Below, in pieces: positions 1 to 11,662 of a stretch of DNA of 64,000 nt (position 1 is the first letter of the stretch; every line of letters begins with the position of its first letter). The DNA lies in assembly GCA_021234155.1 (NCBI GenBank), contig JAJEKV010000033.1:14083422-14147421 (forward strand), in the 5' to 3' direction. Both the position numbers and the translations under genes were made by a program. This stretch comes from Isoetes taiwanensis. Taxonomy: Eukaryota; Streptophyta; Lycopodiopsida; Isoetales; Isoetaceae. Below the pieces are notes generated by a model. That model had not been told where the DNA came from, did no database searches, and saw only the letters and a program-made list of their open reading frames with translations.

Positions 1-1612
1 ATACTTCTCTCTAATATTTATATATACGGGGCAGTCCAACAGGACATGCAATTCATCTTCAAGCTTAGCACTTCCACAGAGCTGGCAAAGGCATAGTTCA
101 TGTGGAATATTATTCCATCTGCCAACCTCGACCCCAAGTCTGTGTGAGCTCAACCTAATTCTACAAATAGCATGTCTATGTCTAGTATTTATGTCTTTTT
201 CCAGATATTTACCTGCCTGCATACTAGAGTTGATCTCAGTTCTATAAACTTCTTTCTTTTCTCCCCCATCTCTCCAGCTGCAACGAAAAAAGCTTTCTGA
301 TACCCACTTTTTTATGTCATCTTTATTTGATAGTAAGTCCTGCATATGCATCCCCCACATAATTCCACCTCTGCAAATCAACCTTTAGCACGAGTCTCCT
401 CCAAAGCCATCCTGGGCAAACTATTACTGGGCAAAGTGTATAGAATTTTATGGACATACTTGAGTGTTCTACACAAGGCCTCTGATTCAAGTGTTAACAT
501 TCCATACTAAACTAGCATCATATGATATGGCGTTTGCACCTTGACCCCTAGCTCTGTTCTGAGAAACCTCTTTTGTACTTTTTCTACCTTCTTCCACGTG
601 TCATAAGCTAACCCTGGCCCCCAATTTCACAACCGAACAATATGACTGATCTTACCAATGTACTGTATAGCATCTTTTTCATGCTGAAATTCCACATTTC
701 AACCCTTACACAGTGATGCTGCATTGCATATAAGGCTTTAAGCCCTGCATTAATTTTCTGGTCTATTGCCTGATTCCAATTGGGGCTTTTATCTACTACC
801 AAACTGAGATATTTGTAATGATCTGTAATTTCCACTAACTCATCTTTATAGTACAGCTTAACATGGTCAACTTTGGATGCTCCAAAAACTACGACTTTTG
901 TTTTAGCCAGATTTACATGCATGCTTTTGGCATCGCAGAAAGATGACAATTGCACCTAGATGCTTCTGCAATCCATTTACGCTACATGAAAGCAAAACCA
1001 CATCATCTGCATACAACAAGAGCAAAACCACATACCTAGATAGCGATGTGCCATCCCCACCATGCAGTTCAATCCAGTTTTCAAGCTGATCTATGAAAAG
1101 TCCAAACAATGTGGGCGAGAGGGGACACCCCTGCTTCACTCCCAGGTTGCTTTCTACTCTTTGCTCACTAATATATGGAAATGAAAGCTGAATAAGTACT
1201 TTTTCATAGAGCTTTCCTACCGCATGCCTTAGCTCTTTGGGTACATTTAACTCAACCAGTCGATTCCATAAATGTTTCCTGCTCACCGTATCAAAGGCTT
1301 TGCTAAAATCTACAAACGCAGCGTACAATGGTTTCTTTTTCCCAATAACGGAGTCTATCATGGCACGCACTGTCAACAAATGATCAATGGTGGGTTTCTT
1401 AGGCCTAACGCCTGCCTGCCCCATTGCTCTAACATTCATCTCCTCTGCCCATGCACTAATTTTAGAGTCCAGGATAGTAGCAAAAAACTTAGCATAAAAG
1501 CTACCAATCAAAATCATGCGATAGTTATGCAAATCTGGCTCATCACATGTCTTATAAAGTGGAACTACCCTATTAAGCTGCCACTCCTCTGATTGGGGCC
1601 TGGTGAAATGTT
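1..1612 (-). mobile_element. 5'-truncated LINE, reverse-transcriptase ORF relic
   Basis: On the minus strand this reads as the reverse transcriptase and C-terminal part of a non-LTR retrotransposon ORF2. The RT part (about 1610 to 900) shows KKKPLYAAFVDFSKAFDTV, GVKQGCPLSPTLFGLFID and the catalytic LLYADDVVLL. A frameshift near 950 moves the reading into the next frame, which holds the thumb region (NLAKTKVVVFG, HYKYL) down to 608. The last 600 bases hold degenerate C-terminal sequence with a Cys/His cluster (LCLCQLCGSAKLEDELHVLL). No endonuclease domain is seen; homology stops near 1612, so the copy is 5'-truncated. The 3' end lies off the left edge. The copy is inactive. Confidence 0.85.
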
Positions 1613-2435
1613 ATAGGTTTTGGCTTTTACAGCAACAGATCAGTTTTTTTGTGTTGATCTATTTCGCGCATTTTGATAAGACCCTGAGATTAGCCGCAAG
1701 TTCCGGAGCCTCTATTACAACTATCGATGCGAGTTATGGAGCCTCTATCTCGGCCAATAAGCCACCAAATCTTCTATTCCAATAAAAATGTGTACATCTT
1801 GTGGGTTTTCTCTATGGATCTATTTCAATAGGAATCATACGCCCAATAGAAAAATAGCTTGGATAACTTGAGTAAAAAGGAATAGAGAAAAAAAAGAGCT
1901 TGAATGGAAGGGGTAATATAAGAAAAGAGTTTGAATAGACGGATAATAGAAGGTGATTAGAAGTAAATAGCTTGAATAGCTCATAGGATCTCCCAGACAT
2001 AGTCGTTTGGGGCTTGCTCCAAATAAAAAAATAAAAAGTAACAGGTTGTGAAAGACTCGAATTTTCTCTTTGGGACTCTGTTGCAATGACAAAAGTATCA
2101 AAAGCTTAGGATGCTCTCTATTTTGCGGCATACTCAATTGCTTACAGAACAGCTGGCATCAATCCACAAATCCGGCATCGAATCTCTGTTTTGCAGCATG
2201 CACAAAACTTTGTCTTGCGGCATCCACAAACCTCTGTTTTGCCAACATACCCATTTGCTATAAAACATCAAATCCAATGAAGAAAAGAACATAAGAATAG
2301 GGCATCATGAATAAAAATGAACAAGATGTTCATGAAGTACTTGTCCCAGAAACAAAAAAAAAAAAAAAAAAAAAAAGTGAAAAAAGGAAGTCCGGCGTAA
2401 AAGAGCTTTTTGGTTGCTAACGAGCTTGTTATGCT
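1613..2435. other. AT-rich intergenic stretch with no gene
   Basis: No supported coding sequence. It contains purine-rich AT-rich DNA (1850-2000), a short 24-base imperfect triplication beginning with CACAAA at about 2165, 2201 and 2225, and an A homopolymer of about 24 bases at 2353-2377. The homopolymer could be a retroposon tail, but nothing recognisable lies in front of it. Confidence 0.5.
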
Positions 2436-3093
2436 TCGAGATTATTATCTCTAATGTTCTCTCATGCTATGCAATATAAAAATTATCTCTCGTCATATAG
2501 CACGAGGCAAAAAATATTTCGTGCAAGTGCTTCAAGATTATTAGAGAAAATTACCAAAATACCCCTATATTTTGCAAAAAAATACTAAAATGTCATTCAA
2601 ACAAAGGGCATTTTAGGTAATATGATAATATAGTTTCCATAGCTCATTAAATGCAAAAAGTTATTTCACGATAATTGTAGATCATGATAAGATCTTTCCA
2701 ACGAGATCAGACTCATTTAAATTGGAGTTGAAATTCACAAGTTATGCTCTTTTGAGTTGTTTTTTAAAACTCGTATTTAAAGCACCATAATTGAAGATTC
2801 CAACTCCGTTTTAGATGGTTCTACGGGCTTCGGACAGATCTTATTTTTATGTTTGATTAGCCATAAAAAAGTTATTACCATTTCAGCCAAACACCTTATT
2901 TTTATGGGTATTTTAGTAATTTTTGCAAAATATAAGGGCATTTTAGTAATTTTCCCAGATTATTATCTGTGATGTTCTCTCATGCTATACGATAAAATTA
3001 TTATCTCTGATGTTCTCTCATGCTATACGATATAAAAATTATCTCCTGCCATATAGCATATAGCACAAGACAAAAAACATTTCGTGCATGTGG
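2436..3093. repeat. Duplicated ~95-bp unit flanking the MITE
   Basis: The unit GATTATTATCTCTAATGTTC, running on through a TCTCATGCTATR motif and an ATATAGCAC...ATTTCGTGCA end, occurs at 2438-2530. It recurs at 2996-3093, with a partial third copy at 2958-2995. The copies differ by scattered substitutions, so the duplication is old. A MITE (2544-2956) now sits between the copies. Confidence 0.7.
2544..2956. mobile_element. Mutator-type MITE with ~50-bp TIRs and 9-bp TSD
   Basis: A 413-bp non-coding element. The left end begins GAGAAAATTACCAAAATACC and the right end, read in reverse complement, begins GGGAAAATTACTAAAATGCC. The similarity continues for about 50 bases on each side through TATATTTTGCAAAAA. 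The element is bounded by an exact 9-bp direct repeat AGATTATTA (2535-2543 and 2957-2965). Long terminal inverted repeats with a 9-bp target duplication are the hallmark of Mutator-like elements. There is no transposase, so it would have been moved in trans. Confidence 0.9.
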
Positions 3094-3114
3094 CCGACCG
3101 CAGAGAGAGTGTTC

Positions 3115-3222
3115 CTTCTTGGGCACAACCATTGCAGACCTTAGGAGACAACAGCCATAGAGGGAGGAAGATTTCCTTCCCGGGCACAACCATTGTAGAC
3201 CTTAAGAGAAAACAGCCATGAT
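3115..3222. repeat. 61-bp tandem duplication
   Basis: GGGCACAACCATTGCAGACC and the following bases (3121-3158) recur at 3182-3219 with a few substitutions, giving a 61-bp period. No coding sense is evident. Confidence 0.7.
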
Positions 3223-3729
3223 GTTATCTCCGGTTATTGATTCTTCTTCCCATATAATTATGCAAAAGCTATTTTCTGATGTTTGGGCTATTACAAGACC
3301 GCCCTCTCCAATTCTGTGCAGGTGCTACTTATCAAGTTCTGTATGCAATTAGTCGATTCAAAGTGAATACAGAACCAATAAACAATAAGGAAATAAAATG
3401 ATACCCACAATGCAAAGAAAATTGTGTTAACAAATAGATATTTAACTGTAACAAATAATGAGTGGGCAGCCATTGGAAGTGGGTTGGCAACTAACAGTCC
3501 CTCAGAGTCTCTTTTTAGCAGGTGAAGGAGAAAGGGAACTTGCAGCATAGAACCACTTGTATGAACATAAATTGCTTCCGAATATATCTTACATAAACAA
3601 TTCCAACATCAAACTATTTGTGCAACACATTCTTCCGTAACCGCGGTTTCTTGGCATTCTGCATGAATAAATAGAATAAGCACGACAGCATTCTTTTAGT
3701 TCCTAAAGGAAAAGGGCACTAAGACTTGA

Positions 3730-5793
3730 CTATACCTTCTGTTTCTCAAGCTTCTGCTTCTCAAGCGCATCAAAGTCAATCCTCTCCTTCCAATTACTCT
3801 TCCGTAGCTTAATGGGCCTGTTTCCAACATACTTGCCTGACAAATGAAATCACCTACCCAATTTAACTAGGAGAAAGATGAAATTAAATATGCTCATTCA
3901 AGATGGCAATCTTACCATTCATTTCTTTCATGGCTATAGCCAAATCAGAGGGGTTTGAAAAACTAACAAACCCATATCCCTTAGTCTTACCGGTACGTTT
4001 GTCACGAACAACCTATTCCAATATTGAATGTTACATCAGCCACAGAAAGCAATGAACATCTACGTTCATGTGTGCAGCAAAGCTGACAAATGCATCTCTC
4101 TCTAACTTTGAACAAAAAGGGAAACAGGTGATGCCAATAAAATCAAAGGCTCAACTAGGGGATATTATGTAAAGCTATGTGTACACTCTGCAATTCCTAC
4201 CAAAGAAATTAGCACCAGTGAACACATACCAAGTAGTATTCACCCAGCAAGGTCCAAAACTGGGTAAGCTAGTAGTCCTCGTACTACGGGTACACGGTAA
4301 TTAGTAGCTGCCACGACATCCAAATCAGCAGTCACACAGGGGAAAAATATAAACCTCCAATACAGGATTCTTGTGCATAGGATGAGATAATAATTAGGTT
4401 AACCTCTTTGTAGCAAGGAATTTACTCTCACGGCACTTATCATACGAAAAACCGTGCCACATGGTAAACACAGGCATTGAAATCGTCAAAAGGTAATGGT
4501 ATGGCCAAATCATAATCTAATTTCTCTAAGACATGGATCAAATTAACTGGAAAATCTTGCAGATCATCATGGCATGGCCATTGCAAAAGATTGCACTCAA
4601 AACGTATAATAACAGATACATGAACAGTATTCGCGTTGAATAGAAAGGCATTGGCCCTAAGTATGAAGGAATTGCCATAAGAAATCTTACCCTAGCCATA
4701 TTGAAACTTGGAAATCTTGTGAAGGCTTTGGTCAGGACTTCGTCATTTACTTCATTTCCTAGATCGCCACAAAAAAGGCGATAGTCATCTGCAGGAAAGC
4801 AACCCAAAATTTAAACATATGCCCTGATTATCAAAAAAGCCAAAAAATGTGCAAAGTCATGACATACTTTCAGGCCATTCCGCCAAACTTGGGTCTTCCC
4901 ATGTCTGTCCTGCTGCTTTCCTAGGAATGGCTTTTCTTTTTGCATCTGATTTCAACTCACCATCTCCGCTAGCAAGAGCAGCCTTGACATTCTCGAGAGC
5001 TTCAGGGGTGATTGTCTGTGCATCTTTTTGAAATAGCACCTGAGCCTATAAGATGAATGGTGCTATTAGGACTCATACACAAGTTTGTTTTCAACAACTT
5101 CTAACTTCAGTCAAGGATGATGCATTACGACATCTTGCCAAACTAATATTGGATTGTTATCTGTTGGTCCACACAATGCTTTTCGCCAATCAATTTGTAC
5201 CAATGGTTACCTGTTGCTGCTGAGGATGGCTATAAATCTCCGGTGTAGTGATAGATGGATATATGCCCTGATATTGATATTGAGGTACTGGGGGCTGAAG
5301 CTGCTGTTGTGGCTGATACTGCTGAACACTGTACTGTGGATAAAATGTGGTGGCCACTGGGCCACTGACGGTGCAGGGACGGGAAAAGAAGGCCCTTGCA
5401 GATAAGTAAATTGAGGAGTACCGTGGTCTGTTGAAGATGAAACCCAGGCTTGTGAAGAAACACCCGAAAGGGAGGTTGTCTTTGAAGATGCAGAAGGAGA
5501 TGGCTTAGATGATGCCGTCACAATCCCATCTACACTCTGTTCCTGTAACAAAAATGATGGAAATATCAGAGGAACATTATGCTCGTTCCATCTCCGTTGC
5601 TCTTTGCATTACAGTCAAATGGCAATTTGATGAAACAATTTAGAGGTATATGATATCAAAATGTTACCTGTGACGAAACTGCTCCGTTGGAACCTGGCTG
5701 AGAATCTGGAGGTATGTCGGAAGCTGATGTTTCCGAAATCAGCTGTTTCATTTCCTGATCGAAACGCTCTAATTCGCTCAAAAGGTCTGCCAT
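3730..5793 (-). CDS. RBM42: RBM42-like RRM protein gene, six exons, apparent frameshift in exon 2
   Basis: RBM42-family proteins bind RNA with one C-terminal RRM and are linked to splicing and stress-granule RNPs. Exons, in transcription order: 5668-5793 (ATG at 5791-5793; MADLLSELERFDQEMKQ), 5211-5542, 4868-5045, 4691-4788, 3916-4012 and 3730-3836. All have GT-AG borders. Exon 2 encodes a Ser/Thr- then Pro/Gln-rich linker (QQYQPQQQLQPPVPQYQYQG). Exon 3 ends in the conserved AGQTWEDPSLAEWPE block before the RRM. The RRM has RNP2 LFCGDL and RNP1 KGYGFVSF, followed by GKYVGNRPIKLRKSNWKERI. The linked product is about 310 residues. Exon 2 is 332 bp, one short of in-frame, and the reading shifts near 5350-5366, so there is a 1-bp deletion (true lesion or sequence error). 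The final TAG at 3730-3732 could instead lie in a donor site (AAG|GTATAG) leading to a further small exon that I could not identify. Confidence 0.85.
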
Positions 5794-6026
5794 TGCCTAT
5801 GTCGGGTGTTGAAGTAAACGTTTCTAAAAGCTGTATGTTCACGCTGCTAATTAGAAACCCTAAATGCCGCGGAAACGACGCCATAGCCCATCCTCGAGCT
5901 CCGACGTACTTGGTATGCCCTAAAGCTGAGAAAATGAGGAACAATTATTGTTTGATTGATGATTGGTTCAACATGTTAAGGTTTAACATGGGGTCATTAT
6001 TTGCATCTTATTACTAGGTTGCCCAT
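5794..6026. promoter_or_regulatory. Upstream region of the RBM42-like gene (minus)
   Basis: This is the stretch immediately 5' of the RBM42-like ATG, holding its leader and proximal promoter by position. I see no clear TATA box at a fixed distance. Confidence 0.3.
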
Positions 6027-6490
6027 AGAAGGAAGGAAGGAAGGAAGGAAGTATATTTTTACGTCGCACCACAAAGGCAGCGTCACGAAGGACATGCGAC
6101 CACAAGTACAAAGAAAACAAAAATACATTGCATGGGCCGGTTTCTTGGTGTGAGCACCATGGCGGATAAAAAACCCCGTCGGGAAAAACCGTTGCCATGA
6201 TGACCTTCTATTTGAGATCCAAAAGCTATCTTTGCCGCAAAAAGCAACAAGCATACCTCCAACAAATCCCGCATGTTAACTTCAACAAACGATTGAACCA
6301 TGGAAACCTCTTCGTTGCCTCTCGGTCTTGCTCTTTTTGTCCTTTGTGTTGTGGTTCTTGTTTGCATCGTTAAACCTCCATGGTATGAGGAACTTTCAAA
6401 ACCGGGGCAAATAGATGCTCGATGCGAGTTCCCTAGTAATGCCGGTGCCCCGAGTGACTCTTAGTCGATCAAACCACTAGACCATAAGAT
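6027..6490 (-). mobile_element. SINE-like element with GACGTAAAA + (CTTC)n tail
   Basis: On the minus strand the element starts with a tRNA-like block, TATGGTCTAGTGGTTTGATC (about 6486 to 6467), which resembles a pol III A box. It continues for about 450 bases without a supported gene and ends in GCGACGTAAAAATATA plus a CTTC microsatellite (plus strand GGAA repeats, 6028-6051). Related 3' ends occur at 16726, 21138 and 26300 in this window. A 54-codon plus-strand ORF with one hydrophobic segment (6300-6464) lies inside, but nothing supports it as a gene. Confidence 0.45.
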
Positions 6491-8341
6491 TTGTCATTTT
6501 TAGAAAAACGATTTGGTGGGAGTCCCATGTATATAGTGGTGTGGTCAATGTAGAGAGGGGAGCAGAGAATGACAATTTGCATTTACAAGGTGGCACCGGA
6601 TTCAAAACCAACGATTCATTAAGCCCAAGTTCTAAGTCCAATTGGGTATATGTTAATCTGCAAGATTTTTGTTACTATAAACTTGATGTTGCCTAATTTT
6701 ATTTGAAATGTCGTTGTTCTAAGATGTGGTGGTGAAGTGTTGACCCTGCGCCACGGCGCCCGGCCAGGTTTATTCCATCGAGTGGTGCTGAAAATGATAT
6801 TTTGTTACATGTGGTAGACTATAATGAATGGAAGGTCTAGAACTCGCGAGCATGCAAAACGTAAAATGATCCTGGCACCTTCAAGAGCATACAAAAGATA
6901 CCAGACGCCATCCATTTTTACTATGTGGAAATGTTTGGGTTCCATCCATCAAGGAACCGTTTGTGAGTAGAGGCTTAGGTAGTTGCCTTTAAGGTTAACC
7001 ATTATTATTCCCTTTTCTTTTCTTTTGAAGCAATACCAAACCAAACCCTCAAAGACCAAACCGCCCAGTTCGCAATGGTTTGCAAATGGTTGGTATGGGC
7101 TTGGAAGTTGCTATTTGTGGATTTTTTTAAGGGAACCATTGAGTATTTGGGAGCAAAAGTTAGGTCAGAATCTAACTCTCCTAAGATCAAGAAACTGCTC
7201 ATGAAATGGCAAACAACTGCATGAGTCACAAGGTTCAATTTTGACAACTAATAGGTCAGCATGTGTAAGAACATTTGAACACCATTGTATCTCATAGAAT
7301 ACACCCTCAGGAGGCAACTAAACATTCATACAATCATCTTGTGCTTGTAACTCATTTATATATGAGCTCAATTCTTTCTTATTATTCTGTAGCATGATAT
7401 TCAATGCAGCAGAGACACGAGTAGATTGCACATTGGATGCCAAATCATTTGATCCAATCACTAAATTGTGTAGAAAATACTATAGCCACTGTATCAAAAA
7501 ACCCCAAGGAGCAGAAGAAGCATGCACATGCCCAGCAGAAACAGATGAAAAGGAAGAAGAGGCAACACTAGAAGTATTTATAGTGGTCTCTACATGAGAA
7601 ATAGACAATGGCACATGTTTAGAAAGAAGGGGAAAGTGTTGCAAGCTCATACTCATATTAACATGAGGAGGGTTAAAAAGAAGAGGATTGAGGTGAGAAT
7701 TATTAGGTAAATTAAGAAGTGGCGAAGGAGAATTTATATCATGCGCAAAAGAATAAGCAAAAGCATCATCTACTGCTTTCTTGGTTGGCGAACATGTTCC
7801 AAAAGCTGGCAAACTAGGGCTTGACATGATGGCCAAAATATGTAAACTCCAGATCTGGCCTATCTAGATGCAGCAAAACTATATGAACTATAACTGACGG
7901 AAAGCTCACATCTCTAGCTTTTCAATGTACTAAAAAACATCTGAATCTGATGCTTGAGCCATAAGTTATGAAGAAAGTCGCGTCGAGACCCTACATGGCA
8001 CCTATCACAGCGACCAGAGATAATCTCCCAAGCCCCATGTTCAAAAAAAATGGATGATATTTTGATTTACTTCAACCATTGTGTATTCATTGAATGGGTT
8101 TATTTCTTTAGGCGTATTTTTGTATTGTTGGTATTCCAGTGTTAGGATTTCCATCGTAGCAGCTAAGATTTAGCCTCAAATGGAATATTCCAAGTAGGTC
8201 CTTGCCCCAAGAACCAGGATTTAGCCACAAAGCAGGCTTCAGCCATAAGGCCAAACCCTATACATGGAGAGATAAATAGTGGAATGTGTTCTGATGATAT
8301 TATGGATTAGTCACAAATTTAATTTCAGTTACTTGTAGACC
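6491..8341. other. Intergenic, one unrecognised minus-strand ORF
   Basis: No recognised gene. A minus-strand open frame at 7480-7836 begins MAIMSSPSLPAFGTCSPTKK and is rich in Ser, Pro and His. After its stop, the same strand continues with short coding-like pieces (LQNNKKELSSYINELQAQDD; IQWCSNVLTHADLLVVK) broken by stops. This could be a decayed gag-like or host exon relic. I recognise no family. Confidence 0.35.
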
Positions 8342-9782
8342 TTGGTTATAAGGTTGTGTTTGAAAAGTTGGAATGTAAGGTGCTTTACAATAATAGAATT
8401 ATATTTATTGGAAAAAGGTAATTTGTTTGGACTGCACAAGGATCATTTTCCAAGTATCAACCACATTGAAAGCACTACCATTAAAACGTGGCATGAAAGG
8501 ATGTGCCAAGTAAATTCAAAAATAGTTGAATTATTGATTAAAAAGGTCTAATCAATGCTGCAGAGAACAAGGTGCAAGACTTTATCTATTTTGGTTGCAT
8601 CCTAGGTAAACACAGCAGGCTACCTTTCAAAAGATCACTAAAAAGGACAAAAGGGGTCCTAGACTTAGTACATACTAATCTTTGTGGGCCATTGAATGTT
8701 ACAAGTCTAGCAGGTAAAAGATATTTCATGACCTCAATTGATGATTTCAGCAGAAAAACCAAAGTATACTATCTGAAAACTAAAGATTCAGCTTTTGAAG
8801 CATTTAAATCATATGTAAGTGAAGTAGAGGCTAAACTGGAAGGAGAATCAGAACCTTGCGATCTGACAGAGGAGATGAGTTCATTTCTTTGCAGAAATAG
8901 GGGAATCAAAAGACAATTGCCTGTAGATACTCTTCCCAACAAAATGGCATTGCAGAACATAAGAATAGGACGATTCTAAATGTAGTGGAAAGTATTATAA
9001 AATACTTTGGCCTGCCTAATTTCTTTTGGGATGAGGCAGTCAAGGCTGCTGTGCATGTGCATAATATTCTTCCATCCATAAGTACCAAGGCTACTGTACG
9101 AGAAATGTTATGGTCTAGCAAAGCTCCTTCCTATGACAGGTTAAGAGCGTATGGGTGTCTGGCCTTTGCTCATAATCCAGATGAGCTGAGAAGCAAACTA
9201 GACAATAAGGCATTGATAACCTATATAATAGGCTATGATCAACAATCAAAGGCATATAGATTATTTGAACCAATTAAAAGAAGGGTAATTGTAAGTATAA
9301 ATGTGATGTTTGACGAAAAATAGTTCTACAAAGTGGTGCCCAGAGTAAATAATAATGTTCAGGCTTCTGAGTGTAAAACAGTTGAAATAATTCAAGGGAG
9401 TTCAACTACAAGTGATACTGATCAGTTGAATGCTGTAGATGATGAGGACGATGAGGAAGAGTCACATGAAAGTAATGTTGAACCATCTGTGCAAGTAGAG
9501 CAGGAACAAGTTGACGCATTTGAACTAACAAACAGGGAGACATCTAAAGTAAAACAGCCAAGGAGGAGAAAGGGTACTGAAGGTCAAAGACTGCAAGAGG
9601 AGAGAAGAACAGATGCAAGAACTATTGTTAAAGGGGCAGAAGACCAAGTGTTGATGACTGCAGCCAGTATAGGAGTCCAGGTGATAGGTCGGTCAGATTG
9701 TTCGATTGTAGCGGATATTGCATTTATTGAAACTTCTGCCTATTTTTGGAATTGTCAAACTGGAAATACGACTCTGCCATAG
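8342..9782 (+). mobile_element. Copia (Ty1) retrotransposon relic, integrase region
   Basis: The plus strand reads as the middle of a Copia polyprotein. It holds a decayed GAG-pre-integrase block (TWHERMCQVN near 8490), an integrase zinc-finger and core start (LGKHSRLPFKRS, LDLVHTNLCGPLNV, MTSIDDFSRKTKVYYLKTKD), and the later integrase part (YFGLPNFFWDEAVKAAVHVH, LRAYGCLAFAHNPDE). A Glu/Asp-rich linker follows. The central part of the integrase core between about 8830 and 8900 is missing, and the frame is broken at about 8550, 8979 and 9323. No RT or RNase H follows. Confidence 0.85.
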
Positions 9783-10320
9783 GATTTGATTCAGTGAACA
9801 ACTAGATCAGAGGAATATCATTCCATGCATGGACTCAACAATTCTTAATGTCAAGGACAGTGACCCCTTGGAGATCCACTTGAGATTGTGATCTAGAATT
9901 TCCTTTTTAAGTCTTAAACTAGTTATCATTCTTTGGATTCAGAAGCTACATGGAGTAGTGAGATAACTCTGATAACCTAGATGTATTTGCATAGCCCAGT
10001 GAATCTATTGAATGTTTAATTATGCTCCCATATCCACTATTGAATCATATCAAGATACATCATGTGATAACGGTTCAAGCCAGGAAATTGGTAAAAGAGC
10101 TAGATAGATGGATTACCTAGCTAGAAACTGACCTTTGTGTGATTAGGTGGATGTTCGGATGAATGTATAGTATTTCAATTCTGCACCTCTTGTGCTTATA
10201 GGAAGAGGGGTAGAGACCTCAAGGCTAGTAGATGTATTAGCTCGAATCCCCATAACTCCTAATAAATGTGGCCCGTGCATAGAGCTCATTTGGCTCTAGA
10301 TGTTATGCTATGATTGAGCA
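9783..10320. other. No gene seen
   Basis: A non-coding stretch between the Copia integrase relic and an LTR-like region. It is probably decayed retrotransposon DNA, with no motif I can assign. Confidence 0.4.
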
Positions 10321-10508
10321 GACACAACAACAAATACGAGGAGGTAGAACCCTAGTGACCGTTGCTAGTGGGGTCCTTATAATAGTCATGACAAAGCTTG
10401 ATTTAGCCCATCTGCATAGTATCCACATCATAGGCAGATAGAGTGGTCAACCCTAGCCATTGTCCATTGCCATCCCAAGTCATTGCTATAACTCAGTCTG
10501 TTCTATCT

Positions 10509-10869
10509 TGAGACCCCAGTTGTTAGTATCCTTTCTCCATGAGTCTGGGCCTAGGTAGGAGCTGTTTTGATGTATTATCATATTGATGTACCAGATATGA
10601 TTGATGGATAGTTTGTGCTACCCTTTGTGGTAGTTGATTGTTGTTATCATCGCTAGTGCTGACACAGATGTGTTGATTCCGTTATTATATGGGCCCATAG
10701 GGGATGGGCAGGCAAGACACCTCCGTGTCTCCTTCTCTTATTTTGGCCATCCAAGGAGTAGGATAGACGGAGGGCCTATACGACAGATGCTATTGGATGG
10801 GGAATTTCCCACAGAAAATACGATTGTGCATCGTATGTCACGCGAAGAGCATCACAATGGTATCAGAGC
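10509..10869 (+). mobile_element. LTR 3' end with initiator-Met tRNA primer-binding site
   Basis: TGGTATCAGAGC at 10858-10869 is the primer-binding site complementary to the 3' end of plant initiator tRNA-Met. The bases just before it (ATCACA, 10851-10856) end in CA, as an LTR should. The LTR start is uncertain; TGTTAG at about 10509 is one candidate. No clear gag follows, so this is the 5' edge of a deleted LTR retrotransposon. Confidence 0.55.
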
Positions 10870-11340
10870 AATAATCATGATTGATCAAGATCAAGATCAA
10901 GCACTGGCCATGACCCTAGATATATAGCTAACTGGCCTAGTTAAGGAATGGAATGATAATTCCAGCCTTGAACTTCAAAAAAATGGAGCAATTTTTTTCT
11001 CCATTAGCAGGACATAAAGTAGACTAAGTTATACACTTGCAGGAAAGAATAATTGAGTCAAATAAACATTCTAGTAAAATTAATAAGAAAATTATGCATT
11101 GACATCCAACTCCACGCAAAATGGGCTGAGGAATTATCCAAATCGCAGATTCTAGTGGAATATAGCAAAAATCCATAATTGACAGCTCAAGAACTATTGC
11201 AAATTGGAATTTTTTTATTTTTTTTTTTTTTTTTGGGGGGGGGGGATCACCATTAAAGGCATGATTTAATTAATTGGAAAGAATAACACAATTTTGAGAA
11301 TTTCAAGCACAGTTAATTTGCTCAACACAAATACTTTCAC

Positions 11341-11662
11341 GGGTGAAAGCATGCTAGGGTGTACCATCTAAAGTTCTTTTTAGGGAGTGCAAAACTACCC
11401 AGAAAAGTACCCAGCACTGGGTACTGCGAACTTGCATCAATGTCTCAATAAGCAATAAGTTTGAGAGTTGATTCATTCATTTTAATCTTTACTAGTATTG
11501 TTACCCAATAATACTATAGATTAACATGTTATTGACCTTCAATTCAAAATTTTTGAATTGATTTTAATGGGAAGAAAAAACAGAAAGTACCAGTTTTAAA
11601 AGTACCCAGTGTAGGTACTTTTGAGGGTTCCAAAAGTGGTACACCGTAGCATGCTTTCACCC
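11341..11662. mobile_element. MITE-like element with 27-bp TIRs
   Basis: A 322-bp non-coding element. The left end GGGTGAAAGCATGCTAGGGT and the reverse complement of the right end GGGTGAAAGCATGCTACGGT agree over about 27 bases, ending GTGTACCA. A second, inner inverted pair carries AGTACCCAGCACTGGGTACT-like sequence. The flanks share TCAC directly (11337-11340, 11663-11666), a possible 4-bp target duplication. The superfamily is not clear. An adjoining T/G homopolymer run lies at 11214-11246. Confidence 0.75.

Noticed and set aside
5661-6017. 118-codon plus-strand frame over the RBM42 first exon
   Set aside because: It is the complement of exon 1 and its leader. It shows no family resemblance, and the minus-strand exon has a proper start, donor and phase.
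6300-6464. 54-codon ORF with a hydrophobic segment (METSSLPLGLALFVLCVVVL)
   Set aside because: It lies within a SINE-like element, with no conservation evidence; a short hydrophobic ORF in T-rich DNA is expected by chance.
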